From the NCBI RefSeq assembly GCF_000411295.1, contig NZ_KE150422.1, positions 249,126-313,125 on the forward strand: a stretch of 64,000 nt of DNA, read 5' to 3'. Positions 36,337-46,006 of this stretch are shown here, piece after piece; the stretch's first letter is position 1, and each line of letters begins with the position of its first letter. A program made the translations under genes and the position numbers. Origin of the DNA: Paenisporosarcina sp. HGH0030 (GTDB lineage: Bacteria > Bacillota > Bacilli > Bacillales_A > Planococcaceae). The notes under the pieces were generated by a model, which was given only the letters and a program-made list of their open reading frames with translations, did not search any database and had not been told where the DNA came from.

Positions 36337-37569
36337 ATGACATCATTTAATGAGAAATTAACGAAGTACGCTGAGTTAGCTGTCAAAGTCGGCGTTAACA
36401 TTCAACCGGGACAAAGTTTATACATTACAGCATCAATTGATAATCCTGAATTTGTACGTTTATTAACTAAAACAGCCTATGAAGTGGGCGCAAAACAAGT
36501 TTATGTGGACTGGACGGACGACGTCATTACCCGCACAAAATTCGAAATGGCTCCAAGTGCTTCTTTCGAGGAATTCCCAGCATGGAAAATTCAAGAACGT
36601 GAACAGCTTGCGGATCAAGGTGCAGCGTTCATGAATGTGATATCTTCAAGCCCTGATTTACTTAAAGGAATTGAGTCTTCCCGCATTGCTGCATTCCAAA
36701 AGGCTGCTGGAACCGCTTTATCGAAATATCGTCAATACGTTCAATCGGACAAAATCAGTTGGACAGTAATTGCAGCTCCTTCTAAAGCTTGGGCAGCGAA
36801 ATTGTTCCCTGACGTTGCTAAAGATGAGCAAGTTTCTACATTATGGGAAGCAATTTTTAAAGCTGTGCGTGCAGATGTTGACTCTCCTATCGAAGCATGG
36901 AAAAAACACGATGAAACTCTTCATGCAAAAGTGGATTATTTAAACGAAAAAAAATATCACAAGTTACACTACACTGCACCGGGTACTGATCTTACAATTG
37001 AACTTCCTAAAGGCCATTTATGGTGTGGGGCTGGAAGCGTAAACGAAAAAGGCGATTCTTTCATGGCAAACATGCCAACTGAAGAAGTATTTACAGTTCC
37101 TTTGAAAACTGGTGTGGATGGAGTTGTTGTTAGCTCTAAACCTTTAAGCTACGGCGGCAACATTATTGACGATTTCAAAATCACGTTTGAAAAAGGACGC
37201 ATTGTGAAAGTGGAAGCTGCAGAAGGACAAGAAGTATTACAACAATTGGTGGATACGGATGAAGGCGCGAAGTATTTAGGAGAAGTTGCATTGGTACCTC
37301 ACCAATCCCCTATCTCTGAATCCGGATTACTTTTCTACAACACTCTGTATGATGAAAATGCGTCAAACCACCTTGCAATCGGAAGCGCTTATGCATTCTG
37401 TTTAGACGGCGGCAAAAAGATGTCTCAAGAAGAACTCGCGGAGAACGGCTTAAACCAAAGCATTACACACGTGGACTTCATGATTGGTTCTGAGCAAATG
37501 GACATTGATGGAATTTTGGAAGACGGCTCTCGTGAAGCGATATTCCGTGCAGGTAACTGGGCGTTTTAA
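36337..37569 (+). CDS. M29 aminopeptidase (AmpS/PepS type)
   Basis: A 410-residue cytosolic metallo-aminopeptidase of family M29. The C-terminal half carries the expected metal ligands: Glu in MPTEEVFT (about 248-255), Glu in LGEVALVP, His in SNHLAIG and the HVDFMIGS block (about 382-389) that supplies His and Asp. It trims N-terminal residues from peptides. Start at 36337 has AAAAGGAG 10 nt upstream; an earlier ATG overlaps the promoter -10. A second M29 gene at 49599-50828 is clearly related along the whole length, so the window holds two paralogues. Confidence 0.92.
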   Translation: MTSFNEKLTKYAELAVKVGVNIQPGQSLYITASIDNPEFVRLLTKTAYEVGAKQVYVDWTDDVITRTKFEMAPSASFEEFPAWKIQEREQLADQGAAFMNVISSSPDLLKGIESSRIAAFQKAAGTALSKYRQYVQSDKISWTVIAAPSKAWAAKLFPDVAKDEQVSTLWEAIFKAVRADVDSPIEAWKKHDETLHAKVDYLNEKKYHKLHYTAPGTDLTIELPKGHLWCGAGSVNEKGDSFMANMPTEEVFTVPLKTGVDGVVVSSKPLSYGGNIIDDFKITFEKGRIVKVEAAEGQEVLQQLVDTDEGAKYLGEVALVPHQSPISESGLLFYNTLYDENASNHLAIGSAYAFCLDGGKKMSQEELAENGLNQSITHVDFMIGSEQMDIDGILEDGSREAIFRAGNWAF

Positions 37570-37599
37570 TGAACAATTTTCGACAATTGGTAAAATACC

Positions 37600-37628
37600 T
37601 TCAAGAATGCACTTTCCTCCTGTATACT
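37600..37628 (+). promoter_or_regulatory. promoter of the 46-residue membrane protein
   Basis: TTCAAG (37600-37605) and TATACT (37623-37628) are 17 bp apart, 42 bp before the start codon. Confidence 0.45.
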
Positions 37629-37670
37629 GATAACTATTGAACAAATAGGTTAGTAGAAAGGAGAGTTCTC

Positions 37671-37811
37671 ATGACTTTCGGGATTATAATTGTTATTGGC
37701 TTTATGATTATTATTGGGATAACTGGTCAATTCGTTATGCATTTCTTGGGTAGAGCTTTAGTTTCTCATGACGCAGAAATAATCGATCCAAAACCTAATA
37801 CAAAGTATTAA
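37671..37811 (+). CDS. 46-residue single-pass membrane protein
   Basis: A short gene with all expected signals: promoter, AAAGGAGAG 5 nt before the ATG, a 46-codon frame and a strong terminator after it. The product has one N-terminal membrane helix (TFGIIIVIGFMIIIGITGQFV, written in two parts: TFGIIIVIGF and MIIIGITGQFV) and a short polar tail ending PKPNTKY. I do not recognise the family. It sits alone between an aminopeptidase and mreBH. Confidence 0.65.
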   Translation: MTFGIIIVIGFMIIIGITGQFVMHFLGRALVSHDAEIIDPKPNTKY

Positions 37812-37817
37812 TCATAT

Positions 37818-37847
37818 AAAGCAATCGTCTACAGACGATTGCTTTTT
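37818..37847 (+). terminator. terminator after the small membrane protein gene
   Basis: AAGCAATCGTCT and AGACGATTGCTT pair with a two-base loop and run into Ts. Confidence 0.85.
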
Positions 37848-37972
37848 GTTATGATTTAACTTTTCGTTTACATTTACACTACACGAGTATAACGATAATG
37901 TGACAAAATCCTACAAGATACTTAATTCCCCCCTCCTCTCTATACCATATGTCACAGGAAATTCTGCAACAT

Positions 37973-38001
37973 TTGACAACTCCCATTAAGTACCATATGG
38001 A
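37973..38001 (+). promoter_or_regulatory. possible mreBH promoter
   Basis: TTGACA (37973-37978) and TATGGA (37996-38001) are 17 bp apart. A second possible -10, TATACT, lies at 38023. In B. subtilis mreBH also has a sigma-I promoter; I could not identify one here. Confidence 0.45.
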
Positions 38002-38058
38002 TTATGCACTAAAATCCTCTATACTTATGAAGCAAACCGTTTTAAGGGAGGAATCTGC

Positions 38059-39066
38059 ATGTTTTCAGGTATTGATTTGGGGATTGATTTAGGAACAGCT
38101 AATATCCTTGTATATACAAAAAATAAAGGCATTATTTTAAATGAACCATCGGTAGTAGCGGTGGATACAAAAACTAGACAAGTTGTCGCATTTGGTGAAG
38201 AAGCGAAGAGTATGATCGGTAAAACACCAGGCTCGATTACAGTTATTCGACCATTGAAAGATGGCGTCATTGCTGATTTTGATGTAACGACAGATATGTT
38301 GCGTATGGTCATGAAAAAAGTAGGCAAAAAAATGGGTAGCTCTGTCCGTAAACCGAACGTTATGGTATGTACACCATCTGGCGCTACTTCAGTAGAACGC
38401 CGTGCAATTCATGATGCCGTGAAAAATAGTGGCGCTAAAGAAGTACATTTGATTGAAGAACCTGTAGCAGCTGCGATTGGCGCAGACCTGCCTGTCAGCG
38501 AACCAATTGCAAGTGTCATTGTTGATATTGGTGGGGGAACCACTGAAGTTGGGATCATTTCATTTGGCGGTGTCGTATCGTCTAATACAGTTAAAGTTGC
38601 GGGAGACCGTATGGATGAAGACATTATTCATTTTGTCCGTAAACAATTCAATGTGTTAATCGGTGAACGCACAGCTGAAAGAATTAAAATGGAAGTCGGG
38701 TACGCCTTGATTCCACATACAGTAGAAACAATGGAAGTGCGTGGCCGTGACGTCATGACAGGCCTTCCAAAAACTATTACAATCAGTTCTGTAGAAGTTC
38801 AAGAGACTTTGAAAGAATCGTTACTTTCTATTCTGGAAGCAATTCGTGCAACTCTTGAAAGCTGTCCTCCAGAACTATCTGGTGACATTGTTGACCAAGG
38901 TGTTGTATTGACTGGTGGCGGTGCCCTATTAAAAGGCATGCAAGAATGGTTATCTAACGAGATTTCCGTACCAGTTCATATTGCCCCTCAACCACTTGAG
39001 TCTGTAGCAATCGGTACAGGTCGTTCATTAGTTATGATGGATAAAATACAAAAAGTTGCCCGCTAA
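38059..39066 (+). CDS. mreBH: rod-shape actin homologue MreBH
   Basis: A 335-residue bacterial actin. Phosphate-1 motif [18 protein letters not shown] is at about 8-25, phosphate-2 [17 protein letters not shown] at about 156-172, and the adenosine motif [11 protein letters not shown] near 288-298. The sequence tracks MreBH more than MreB or Mbl (for example the whole run from GTANILVY to [12 protein letters not shown], and [15 protein letters not shown]). It is a monocistronic gene away from mreCD, again as for mreBH. It guides lateral-wall synthesis and autolysin LytE placement in B. subtilis. GGGAGGAATCTGC precedes the ATG. Confidence 0.9.
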   Translation: MFSGIDLGIDLGTANILVYTKNKGIILNEPSVVAVDTKTRQVVAFGEEAKSMIGKTPGSITVIRPLKDGVIADFDVTTDMLRMVMKKVGKKMGSSVRKPNVMVCTPSGATSVERRAIHDAVKNSGAKEVHLIEEPVAAAIGADLPVSEPIASVIVDIGGGTTEVGIISFGGVVSSNTVKVAGDRMDEDIIHFVRKQFNVLIGERTAERIKMEVGYALIPHTVETMEVRGRDVMTGLPKTITISSVEVQETLKESLLSILEAIRATLESCPPELSGDIVDQGVVLTGGGALLKGMQEWLSNEISVPVHIAPQPLESVAIGTGRSLVMMDKIQKVAR

Positions 39067-40215
39067 TCAAAAATGATAGGGGCAACCTTGTGAGCGGGAT
39101 GATTCTGTCATCTCGCTCATTTTTTTATATAATGCAGGTCGCTTTTGTTTGATAAAGTTCGGCGACAATTCCTCGTTCATAATTCCTTGATGAAAGATTG
39201 GAGTCAATGCCGGCGACACCGGTGGAATGAGCCACGTCCAATCCCCTTTTACTTCTCTTTGCTGCTTTTCTTCTTTATCACGAAACGTTTGAAATTGCTG
39301 TGCCGCTGTATAATGGTCGACAATCTGGACTCCAGCCTTTTTATACGATGCATACACTGCATGTTGAAGTTCCACTAGGGCTCTGTCCCTCCAGAACGTT
39401 GTCGTACTTGATGTATCAAGCTCCAACTGTTCTGCGACATCTCTCAATCGATTGTAACGATAAGAATCTACTAAATTTCTTGCTGCGATTTCTGTCTCCA
39501 TATACCATCCGTTAAAAGGAGCGGGATAACGTAATCCGCCAATTTCCAAATATCGATCCGAAATGATTGGCACCGCATACCATTTCAGATTAAGTGGTTC
39601 CCAGTTTTGATGAACAGGATGATTGATTTCCACTTCAAGTATTTCTTCTTTATTTAATGGTACCATTATTGGATTCCCTTCATCCCATTGGAAAATCACG
39701 GGCAATAAATCGTACGGACTGCCCTCACCTTCCCAACCAAGATTTTGGGCTATTTTTGTTATCTCAATCGAAGCTGGATCACCTACAACATCACCTGATT
39801 CCAATTTGTACCCTGCATAGCGGATCAACTGATGACTCCACAATTGCACTTTTTGCGGTTCATTTTGTTTAAGTGGCGGAAAAATGGTAATCGTAGACCG
39901 AATTTTCCCTGTATTTGTTGCGTGTTGAATATGTTTATGCAGATATCCGGCTACTTCATCAGACGACTCCACATCTCTTGCATCTAAAATATCGAGACTT
40001 TCCCAAAACAACCGTCCAATGCATTTCGTACTATTTCGCCAAGCAAGCTTTGCACCATACGTTATTTCCTCCAGTGTATGTGTATAGGTTCCAGTAGCTC
40101 TTATTTCACTTTCTACACAACGCTGACGGTCATTTACCACTTCCATTGAAAGTCCATTCTCTTCTCCATATTGAAAAATAAATTTAGCTGCCTCTTCAAG
40201 CATTGAATGGTTCAT
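39067..40215 (-). CDS. nos: bacterial nitric oxide synthase oxygenase
   Basis: A 382-residue heme protein that oxidises arginine to citrulline and NO. The heme-thiolate Cys is C65 in WRNSTKCIGR, followed by the WESL segment; the substrate Glu region reads NGWYMETEIAARN (about 240-252). It has no reductase domain, so it relies on cellular flavodoxins, as in other Bacillales (YflM in B. subtilis). NO protects against oxidative stress and some antibiotics in those bacteria. The ATG at 40215 has AAAGG 9 nt upstream; an ATG three codons earlier overlaps that site. It is divergent from the carbonic anhydrase gene and ends next to mreBH with no clear terminator of its own. Confidence 0.94.
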   Translation of the reverse strand: MNHSMLEEAAKFIFQYGEENGLSMEVVNDRQRCVESEIRATGTYTHTLEEITYGAKLAWRNSTKCIGRLFWESLDILDARDVESSDEVAGYLHKHIQHATNTGKIRSTITIFPPLKQNEPQKVQLWSHQLIRYAGYKLESGDVVGDPASIEITKIAQNLGWEGEGSPYDLLPVIFQWDEGNPIMVPLNKEEILEVEINHPVHQNWEPLNLKWYAVPIISDRYLEIGGLRYPAPFNGWYMETEIAARNLVDSYRYNRLRDVAEQLELDTSSTTTFWRDRALVELQHAVYASYKKAGVQIVDHYTAAQQFQTFRDKEEKQQREVKGDWTWLIPPVSPALTPIFHQGIMNEELSPNFIKQKRPALYKKMSEMTESSRSQGCPYHF

Positions 40216-40289
40216 GTTTTTCATCCTTTATGTTTCTTTATCCTTATAGTGTAGTTAATATTTCTATTCTACACAAAGGATTATCGGTA

Positions 40290-40316
40290 CACATTACCTT
40301 GTTTTTAAGGAATGTG
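40290..40316. promoter_or_regulatory. inverted repeat between nos and the carbonic anhydrase gene
   Basis: CACATTACCTT (40290-40300) faces AAGGAATGTG (40307-40316) around a six-base T-rich spacer, symmetrical except for one central A-A pair. It lies in the 172-bp divergent gap and is a candidate operator. A second pair GTGTAG/CTACAC (40249-40274) is nearer to nos. Confidence 0.4.
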
Positions 40317-40387
40317 ACTTAAAAGTGGCGAATCCCTATAAAAATCATCTACAATAAGAAAGGAACTTACTTAGGAGGAACTGATAA

Positions 40388-40936
40388 ATGTCTTTATTAA
40401 ACGAAATTCTTTCTTTTAACCAAAAATTCGTAGCTGAAAAACAATACGAAGAATTCATTACAACAAAATTTCCGGACAAAAAAATAGTTATCTTAACATG
40501 TATGGATGCCCGGTTATTTGAATTATTACCGAAGGCAATGAACTTTAAAAACGGTGATGTGAAAATTGTAAAAAGCGCCGGCGCTGTAATTAACCATCCA
40601 TTCGGTGGCATCATGCGTAGTTTACTTGTAGCTGTATATGAATTGAATGCAGAAGAAATTTACATAATTGGTCATTACGACTGTGGGATGAGTGCCATCA
40701 AACCGGATGTCATGCTGCAGAAAATGATTGATCGGGGAATTGCTCAAGAAACAATCGATATGCTGAGCTATTCGGGTGTGGAATTGAACGAATGGCTGCG
40801 TGGCTTTGAAGATGTGAGCGAAAGTGTCAGACATAGTGTGGATATGGTAAAAAATCATCCCCTAATGGTCAAAGATTTTCCAGTTCACGGTTTGGTCATT
40901 GATCCCGCAACAGGCAGACTTACACTTGTGGAATAA
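40388..40936 (+). CDS. beta-class carbonic anhydrase
   Basis: A 182-residue zinc enzyme that interconverts CO2 and bicarbonate. Zinc ligands are C38 (in TCMDARL), H96 and C99 (in GHYDCGM), with the Asp40-Arg42 dyad present. The short type resembles B. subtilis YtiB/YvdA. Bicarbonate supply for fatty-acid and nucleotide synthesis is the likely role. AGGAGGAACTGATAA precedes the ATG. It is divergent from nos. Confidence 0.92.
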   Translation: MSLLNEILSFNQKFVAEKQYEEFITTKFPDKKIVILTCMDARLFELLPKAMNFKNGDVKIVKSAGAVINHPFGGIMRSLLVAVYELNAEEIYIIGHYDCGMSAIKPDVMLQKMIDRGIAQETIDMLSYSGVELNEWLRGFEDVSESVRHSVDMVKNHPLMVKDFPVHGLVIDPATGRLTLVE

Positions 40937-40942
40937 GAAACA

Positions 40943-40993
40943 TAAAAAAACTGCACCCCAATTGTTAGTGTGTCTAACAATTGGGGTGCAGTT
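40943..40993 (-). terminator. terminator of the DUF4395 gene
   Basis: AACTGCACCCCAATTGTTAG and CTAACAATTGGGGTGCAGTT form a perfect 20-bp stem with a five-base loop. The long T run is on the minus strand only, so it mainly stops transcripts from the right. Confidence 0.85.
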
Positions 40994-41009
40994 CATGTTA
41001 GGCTCTTTT

Positions 41010-41432
41010 TTACTGTTCTGCTGATTTTTTGCGTCGATAATTCCATTGTTGGTATTGGAAACGAATGAAGCATCCGATACAAAACCCCATAATAGCTATC
41101 AATGCTGCTAATCCCACCATAACAGTTGCAATGTTAAACAAAATACCCCAATTCATAAAGAAACTAATCGTCGCAATTAATAAAAACCCAACGGCCAACC
41201 ATTGGTTAAATTGTAGCTGGTCATAATCTTCTTGGGCATATTCATTTGCTGGCTTGGTTAAAAATTTCTTAACTATGGCTAAAACAGGATTGAATCCTGT
41301 AAATAAACTTAAAAGACATGAAACTAAAGGAATCAATAACATCCACGCGGATTGTGTAATAAGCGAAATGACTACTGATATGACAATTGTCCATTGATTC
41401 GCCATCACAAGAGGCTTCGGAATTGTTTTCAT
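41010..41432 (-). CDS. DUF4395 family membrane protein
   Basis: A 140-residue protein with four membrane segments (about 14-30, 32-48, 78-94 and 99-118) and a basic C-terminus. The family hallmarks are NPVLAIVKKFL after the second helix and the Cys pair in GFCIGC near the fourth helix. Function is unknown; some relatives sit with thiol-oxidoreductase genes. Own terminator, weak binding site AGTAGG. Confidence 0.75.
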   Translation of the reverse strand: MKTIPKPLVMANQWTIVISVVISLITQSAWMLLIPLVSCLLSLFTGFNPVLAIVKKFLTKPANEYAQEDYDQLQFNQWLAVGFLLIATISFFMNWGILFNIATVMVGLAALIAIMGFCIGCFIRFQYQQWNYRRKKSAEQ

Positions 41433-41538
41433 ATTAAAACCTACTATTCTTATTGGATTTCAGTTTATTATATGATTGGGTTGAAAATATGTAAACATAT
41501 CAGCCTATAACATCTAATATTTCCCGGGAAATCGACAT

Positions 41539-41570
41539 AAAAAAACTGGTTTCTCAATTGAGAAACCAGC
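41539..41570 (-). terminator. terminator of the pepF-acetyltransferase operon
   Basis: CTGGTTTCTCAA and TTGAGAAACCAG make a perfect palindrome (41546-41569), with a run of seven Ts on the minus strand. Confidence 0.85.
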
Positions 41571-41613
41571 CATTCATCATTTTACGCCATTTCCGCCAAG
41601 CGGCCTTGCCTTT

Positions 41614-42159
41614 TCAATAATCATTTTCTAAAATTGCATAAATGTAATGATCTTCCCATTCACCATTAATGAATAGTAGCTGTCTTAACAAGCCTTCTTT
41701 TTGCATTTTTGCTTTTTCTAAGACACGCATTGAACCAACATTACGCGGAGAAACATATGCTTCAATGCGGTGTAACCCTATAACTTCCATTCCATACTTG
41801 ACCAGAAGTTGAACCGCCTCTGTCGCAACCCCTTTGCCCACATTCAATTCATCTATAGAATAACCAATGAAAGCACTTGAAAAAGGTAGGCGTTTAATAC
41901 TGTACATAGAAATATGACCAATTAGTTCCCCCGACTGTCTATCATAAATGCCGAAGCTGAATTCGCGTTGGTTCTTCATATGGTGAAGTGATTCTAGAAT
42001 CTTTTCTCTTTGTACTGCTACGGTAAAGTATGAATCCTGATGCCTTGGTTCATAAATTGACCAATAATGTCGATTCTTAAATACTAGATTGGTGAGATCT
42101 GAAGCATCATTTTCATCTAATGTTCGTAAAAAACAAGTTTGTCCGTCCAGTAAAATCAT
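41614..42159 (-). CDS. GNAT acetyltransferase, RimJ/RimL type
   Basis: A 181-residue acetyltransferase. It has the GNAT pattern of YSIDELNVGKGVATEAVQLL (acetyl-CoA loop V-G-K-G-V-A, about 109-114) and HRIEAYVSPRNVGSMRVLEK (about 131-150), as in RimJ/RimL enzymes that modify protein N-termini or small molecules. Substrate unknown. AAAGGGTGATTTTCA precedes the ATG; six bases separate it from the pepF stop, so it is co-transcribed with pepF. Confidence 0.88.
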   Translation of the reverse strand: MILLDGQTCFLRTLDENDASDLTNLVFKNRHYWSIYEPRHQDSYFTVAVQREKILESLHHMKNQREFSFGIYDRQSGELIGHISMYSIKRLPFSSAFIGYSIDELNVGKGVATEAVQLLVKYGMEVIGLHRIEAYVSPRNVGSMRVLEKAKMQKEGLLRQLLFINGEWEDHYIYAILENDY

Positions 42160-42165
42160 TGAAAA

Positions 42166-43968
42166 TCACCCTTTAGATGAAGTTAACGACAGAAACTCTT
42201 CCACATCTTTAATACATAGTGCTATGCCTTTTTCCCAGAACGCATGTTGAGTGATATCTTCTCCTAAATGCTTCATTGCTAAATCTTCAACAGACATGAT
42301 TGCCGTATCTTGAAGTAGGGAGATATACTTTTCTTCGAAACTGCAGCCTTCTTCAATTGCTTTCGCATAAATGCTTAAGCTGAATAAATAACCGAATGTG
42401 TAAGGGAAATTATAGAATGGTACATGTGTGATATAGAAATGCAGTTTTGATGCCCAGAAATGCGGATGAACTTCACCTAATCCATCTCCAAATGCTTCAC
42501 GTTGCGCTTCTTCCATCAATGTATTTAAGCGTGCAGCAGAAACAATTCCTTTTTTACGCTCCTCATAAAAACGAGTTTCAAATAAAAATCGTGCATGAAT
42601 GTTCATGAAGAATGCGACACTTCGTTGAATCTTATCTTCAAGCAATGCCAATTTTTCATCAGCTGTTGATGCTTCTTTTACTGCTGCATCAGCTACAATC
42701 ATTTCAGCAAATGTAGAAGCTGTTTCTGCAACTCCCATTGCATATTGACGATTCATCCAATGTACAGGACGAAGTGCATATGAATGGAAAGCATGACCAA
42801 GTTCATGTGCCAATGTTGCAACGTTGGACATCGTTCCACTATATGTCATAAAAATACGGGACTGCTGTGATAGAGGCATCCCAGTACAGAAACCACCTGG
42901 TCGTTTATTAGGGCGGTCTTCTGCCTCAATCCATTCATCTTCAAATGCCTGTCGTGAGAATTTCTCAAGCTCCGGACCGAATTTGCCGAAGTGTTTTAAA
43001 ATGAACTCTGCACCTTCCTGGTATGACACTTTCTGAGTAGATTCAGTTACTGGCGCGTCTAAATCGTACCAATGCATGGCATCTGCTCCTACCAGCTCAG
43101 CCTTACGCTTTAAATATTCTACAAATGGAGCTTTATGCGCGCTGATTGCGCCCCACATAGCATCCAATGTTTGCTGTTTCATTCGATTTATTTGCAATGG
43201 TTCTTTTAATATTGAATCCCAGCCACGTTTTTTGTAAACGGCCAAGCGAAATCCAGCCATATGGTTCAATGTTTTAGCAAAGAACTCTTCTTTATCTGTC
43301 CATGCTTGTTCTAATGCTTCAAACGATTCTTTTCGAACTTTTGCATCCGGATGAGAACTTAAGTTACTCGCTTGTCCTACAGAGAACTCTTTTTCTTCTC
43401 CGTCCACTGTGACACGAACTTTCACGTCACCAACCAATAAATCGTATAGTTGACCCCATCCATGATAGCCGTCCACCCCAAGAGCGGTAATCATATCTTC
43501 TTCTTTTTCAGAAAGTAATTCCTTCGCTTCATCTCGCCATTCGTTTAGAACAAAAGCAAATTCTTTTAATTGATCGTCCTTCATTAAAGCAGTCCAAACA
43601 GTTTCTTCAGTTTTTGATAACTGTTGTTGAACAACGAGCATGGATGAAGAAAAACGAGCACCTAAAGAGCCGATTTCCCCTTGCAATAAGTTCGCTTGTT
43701 TATCAGTAGTATCTTGAGCTAAATAACAACCAACAACTGCTCCAGCTTGTGTTAAATTTTCAGCAACTTGTTTAGTTTCTTCAATAATAGAAGAAATTTT
43801 AGTAGCGTCTGATTCCCCTGTTGGAACAACAAAGGATGATAAAGTTTGCTCAAAAGTATCAAGTCTACTTGCTAAAGCATCCAAATGTTCACGAAGTTCA
43901 GGAGATGAGCTTCCTCCCTTAAAAAATACGTCCAAGTCCCAAACTTCAGCATACGTCTTTGTAGTCAA
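42166..43968 (-). CDS. M3 family oligoendopeptidase (PepF type)
   Basis: A 600-residue cytosolic zinc peptidase that cuts medium-size peptides. The zinc motif HELGHAFHSY is at about 387-396 and the third ligand Glu follows in ETASTFAEMI about 25 residues later. An oligopeptidase F N-terminal domain precedes. The reading frame opens at an ATG at 44007, but a TTG at 43968 with GGGGGAAAGATA in front gives the family N-terminus TTKTYAEVWDLDVFFKGG, so it is used. Together with App permease and M29 peptidases it supports a peptide-using lifestyle. Confidence 0.9.
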   Translation of the reverse strand: MTTKTYAEVWDLDVFFKGGSSSPELREHLDALASRLDTFEQTLSSFVVPTGESDATKISSIIEETKQVAENLTQAGAVVGCYLAQDTTDKQANLLQGEIGSLGARFSSSMLVVQQQLSKTEETVWTALMKDDQLKEFAFVLNEWRDEAKELLSEKEEDMITALGVDGYHGWGQLYDLLVGDVKVRVTVDGEEKEFSVGQASNLSSHPDAKVRKESFEALEQAWTDKEEFFAKTLNHMAGFRLAVYKKRGWDSILKEPLQINRMKQQTLDAMWGAISAHKAPFVEYLKRKAELVGADAMHWYDLDAPVTESTQKVSYQEGAEFILKHFGKFGPELEKFSRQAFEDEWIEAEDRPNKRPGGFCTGMPLSQQSRIFMTYSGTMSNVATLAHELGHAFHSYALRPVHWMNRQYAMGVAETASTFAEMIVADAAVKEASTADEKLALLEDKIQRSVAFFMNIHARFLFETRFYEERKKGIVSAARLNTLMEEAQREAFGDGLGEVHPHFWASKLHFYITHVPFYNFPYTFGYLFSLSIYAKAIEEGCSFEEKYISLLQDTAIMSVEDLAMKHLGEDITQHAFWEKGIALCIKDVEEFLSLTSSKG

Positions 43969-44019
43969 TATCTTTCCCCCATGTCTTTCTAAATTTTCTG
44001 AAAACACTACACTATTATA

Positions 44020-44243
44020 TCATGCTTCTTCGCCTTGCGAAACATCGTTCTGTAGTTTTGCAATGGGTATGCCTTTTTCAATGCACACTTGCATAATATG
44101 TTCCAGAATTCTTTTTAAAACAACCTTGCGTGCATATTTCTTATTATTCGCTTCAACGATAAACCACGGAGCCTGTTCAACATTTCTTCAGCAGCCGTGA
44201 CAAATTCTGTCAATCCAGAGACCTTCATTCTTTTAAACTTCAT
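44020..44243 (-). pseudogene. remnant of a polyphosphate kinase 2 family gene
   Basis: From an ATG at 44243 the minus strand encodes KVSGLTEFVTAAEEML and then breaks; one frame over it continues EQAPWFIVEANNKKYARKV and on to a stop at 44020. This combination (AAEEML..., W-x-V-EANNKxYAR) is the C-terminal end of PPK2/polyphosphate:AMP phosphotransferases. Only about 70 codons remain of some 260-500, with at least one frameshift and loss of the whole kinase core. No function is expected. Confidence 0.65.
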
Positions 44244-44271
44244 TTTACAGAGAGTTTTGGTAAATAGAAAT

Positions 44272-44300
44272 TTGTTGTTGCTTTGGACTGACGTTATACT
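44272..44300 (+). promoter_or_regulatory. promoter of the TspO-like gene
   Basis: TTGTTG (44272-44277) and TATACT (44295-44300) are 17 bp apart, 21 bp before the start codon. Confidence 0.5.
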
Positions 44301-44321
44301 AATGTATAGGAGGTGAATGCT

Positions 44322-45053
44322 GTGGTTCGTTTCGCACTAATGGTCATCGCACTGATTGGTGTGGTTATCATCAATGCATTGGCAAATATTTTACCACTTA
44401 ACAATCAAACAACTGGTGAAATTTCCAATCGTCTTCCTGTACTATTTACACCGGCCGGCTATGTATTTTCAATTTGGTCCGTTATTTATGTATTGATGCT
44501 CATTTGGTTGGTAGGTATGTGGAAGAGGAGTAAAGATATAGATGCAACCTATATAAAGCGCTCAAATCTGTTTATCATCAGTTGCATTTTTAATGTGGCA
44601 TGGATTTATTTATGGCATTATGAATATTTCTTATTTACGGTTGTCGTGATGATTGCATACCTAATTACACTAACTTTACTTTATCGTACTTATCCAGTAT
44701 CCGATAACCTTCTTACTGGTCGCTTTCCAATATCAATTTATTTGGGATGGATCAGTGTTGCAACGATTACGAATATTAGTTATGTCCTAACTCTATATCA
44801 GTGGAATGGCTGGGGATTGAGTGACCCCCTATGGGCAGTCATCATGATGACTGTTGGAACAGCACTCGCACTACATATTCGATTCCACCATTTTGATATC
44901 GCTTATGTATTTGTCTTTATTTGGGCTTATATCGGAATTGCGGTCCGAAATGGTTTCGAAGAACTTCTTGTCTCTACAGCTGCTCTTTTCTTATGTGCAG
45001 TCATGCTAGCGGGCATCCTATTTATTAAAAAAAGACCAACTGCGCGTTCATAG
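44322..45053 (+). CDS. TspO/MBR-related tryptophan-rich membrane protein
   Basis: A 243-residue membrane protein with about seven to eight hydrophobic segments. Its LFTPAGYVFSIWSVIYVLM block and the NVAWIYLWHY helix recall the TspO/peripheral benzodiazepine receptor family (tryptophan-rich sensory protein), though it is longer than the five-helix core of ~160 residues. Members bind porphyrins in other bacteria; binding here is unproven. The start is a GTG at 44322 with AGGAGG 8 nt upstream; the GTG at 44313 overlaps that site. The stop lies in the loop of the shared terminator. Confidence 0.7.
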   Translation: MVRFALMVIALIGVVIINALANILPLNNQTTGEISNRLPVLFTPAGYVFSIWSVIYVLMLIWLVGMWKRSKDIDATYIKRSNLFIISCIFNVAWIYLWHYEYFLFTVVVMIAYLITLTLLYRTYPVSDNLLTGRFPISIYLGWISVATITNISYVLTLYQWNGWGLSDPLWAVIMMTVGTALALHIRFHHFDIAYVFVFIWAYIGIAVRNGFEELLVSTAALFLCAVMLAGILFIKKRPTARS

Positions 45054-45065
45054 CAGTTGGTCTTT
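45031..45065. terminator. bidirectional terminator of the TspO-like and map genes
   Basis: AAAGACCAACTGC pairs with GCAGTTGGTCTTT, flanked by A and T runs. Confidence 0.85.
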
Positions 45066-45073
45066 CGCATTAT

Positions 45074-45844
<771 letters not shown>

Positions 45845-45891
45845 TCAAATTATCTACCCCATACTATACCACAAGAAAAGATGCTTTCCCA

Positions 45892-45922
45892 TTTACCAAA
45901 ATCATTCTGAACATTTGGTAAA
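45892..45922. promoter_or_regulatory. 9-13-9 inverted repeat upstream of map
   Basis: TTTACCAAA (45892-45900) and TTTGGTAAA (45914-45922) are perfect inverted repeats about 70-100 bp before the map start. Position suggests an operator or a transcript hairpin; no known consensus was matched. Confidence 0.4.
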
Positions 45923-46006
45923 CCTCTAGTAAAGTATGCGCAATAGAGGAATTGCGTCATCAGCCGAATTTTAAAAACAACCCATACAGGGTTTTAACGT
46001 GGTTTT

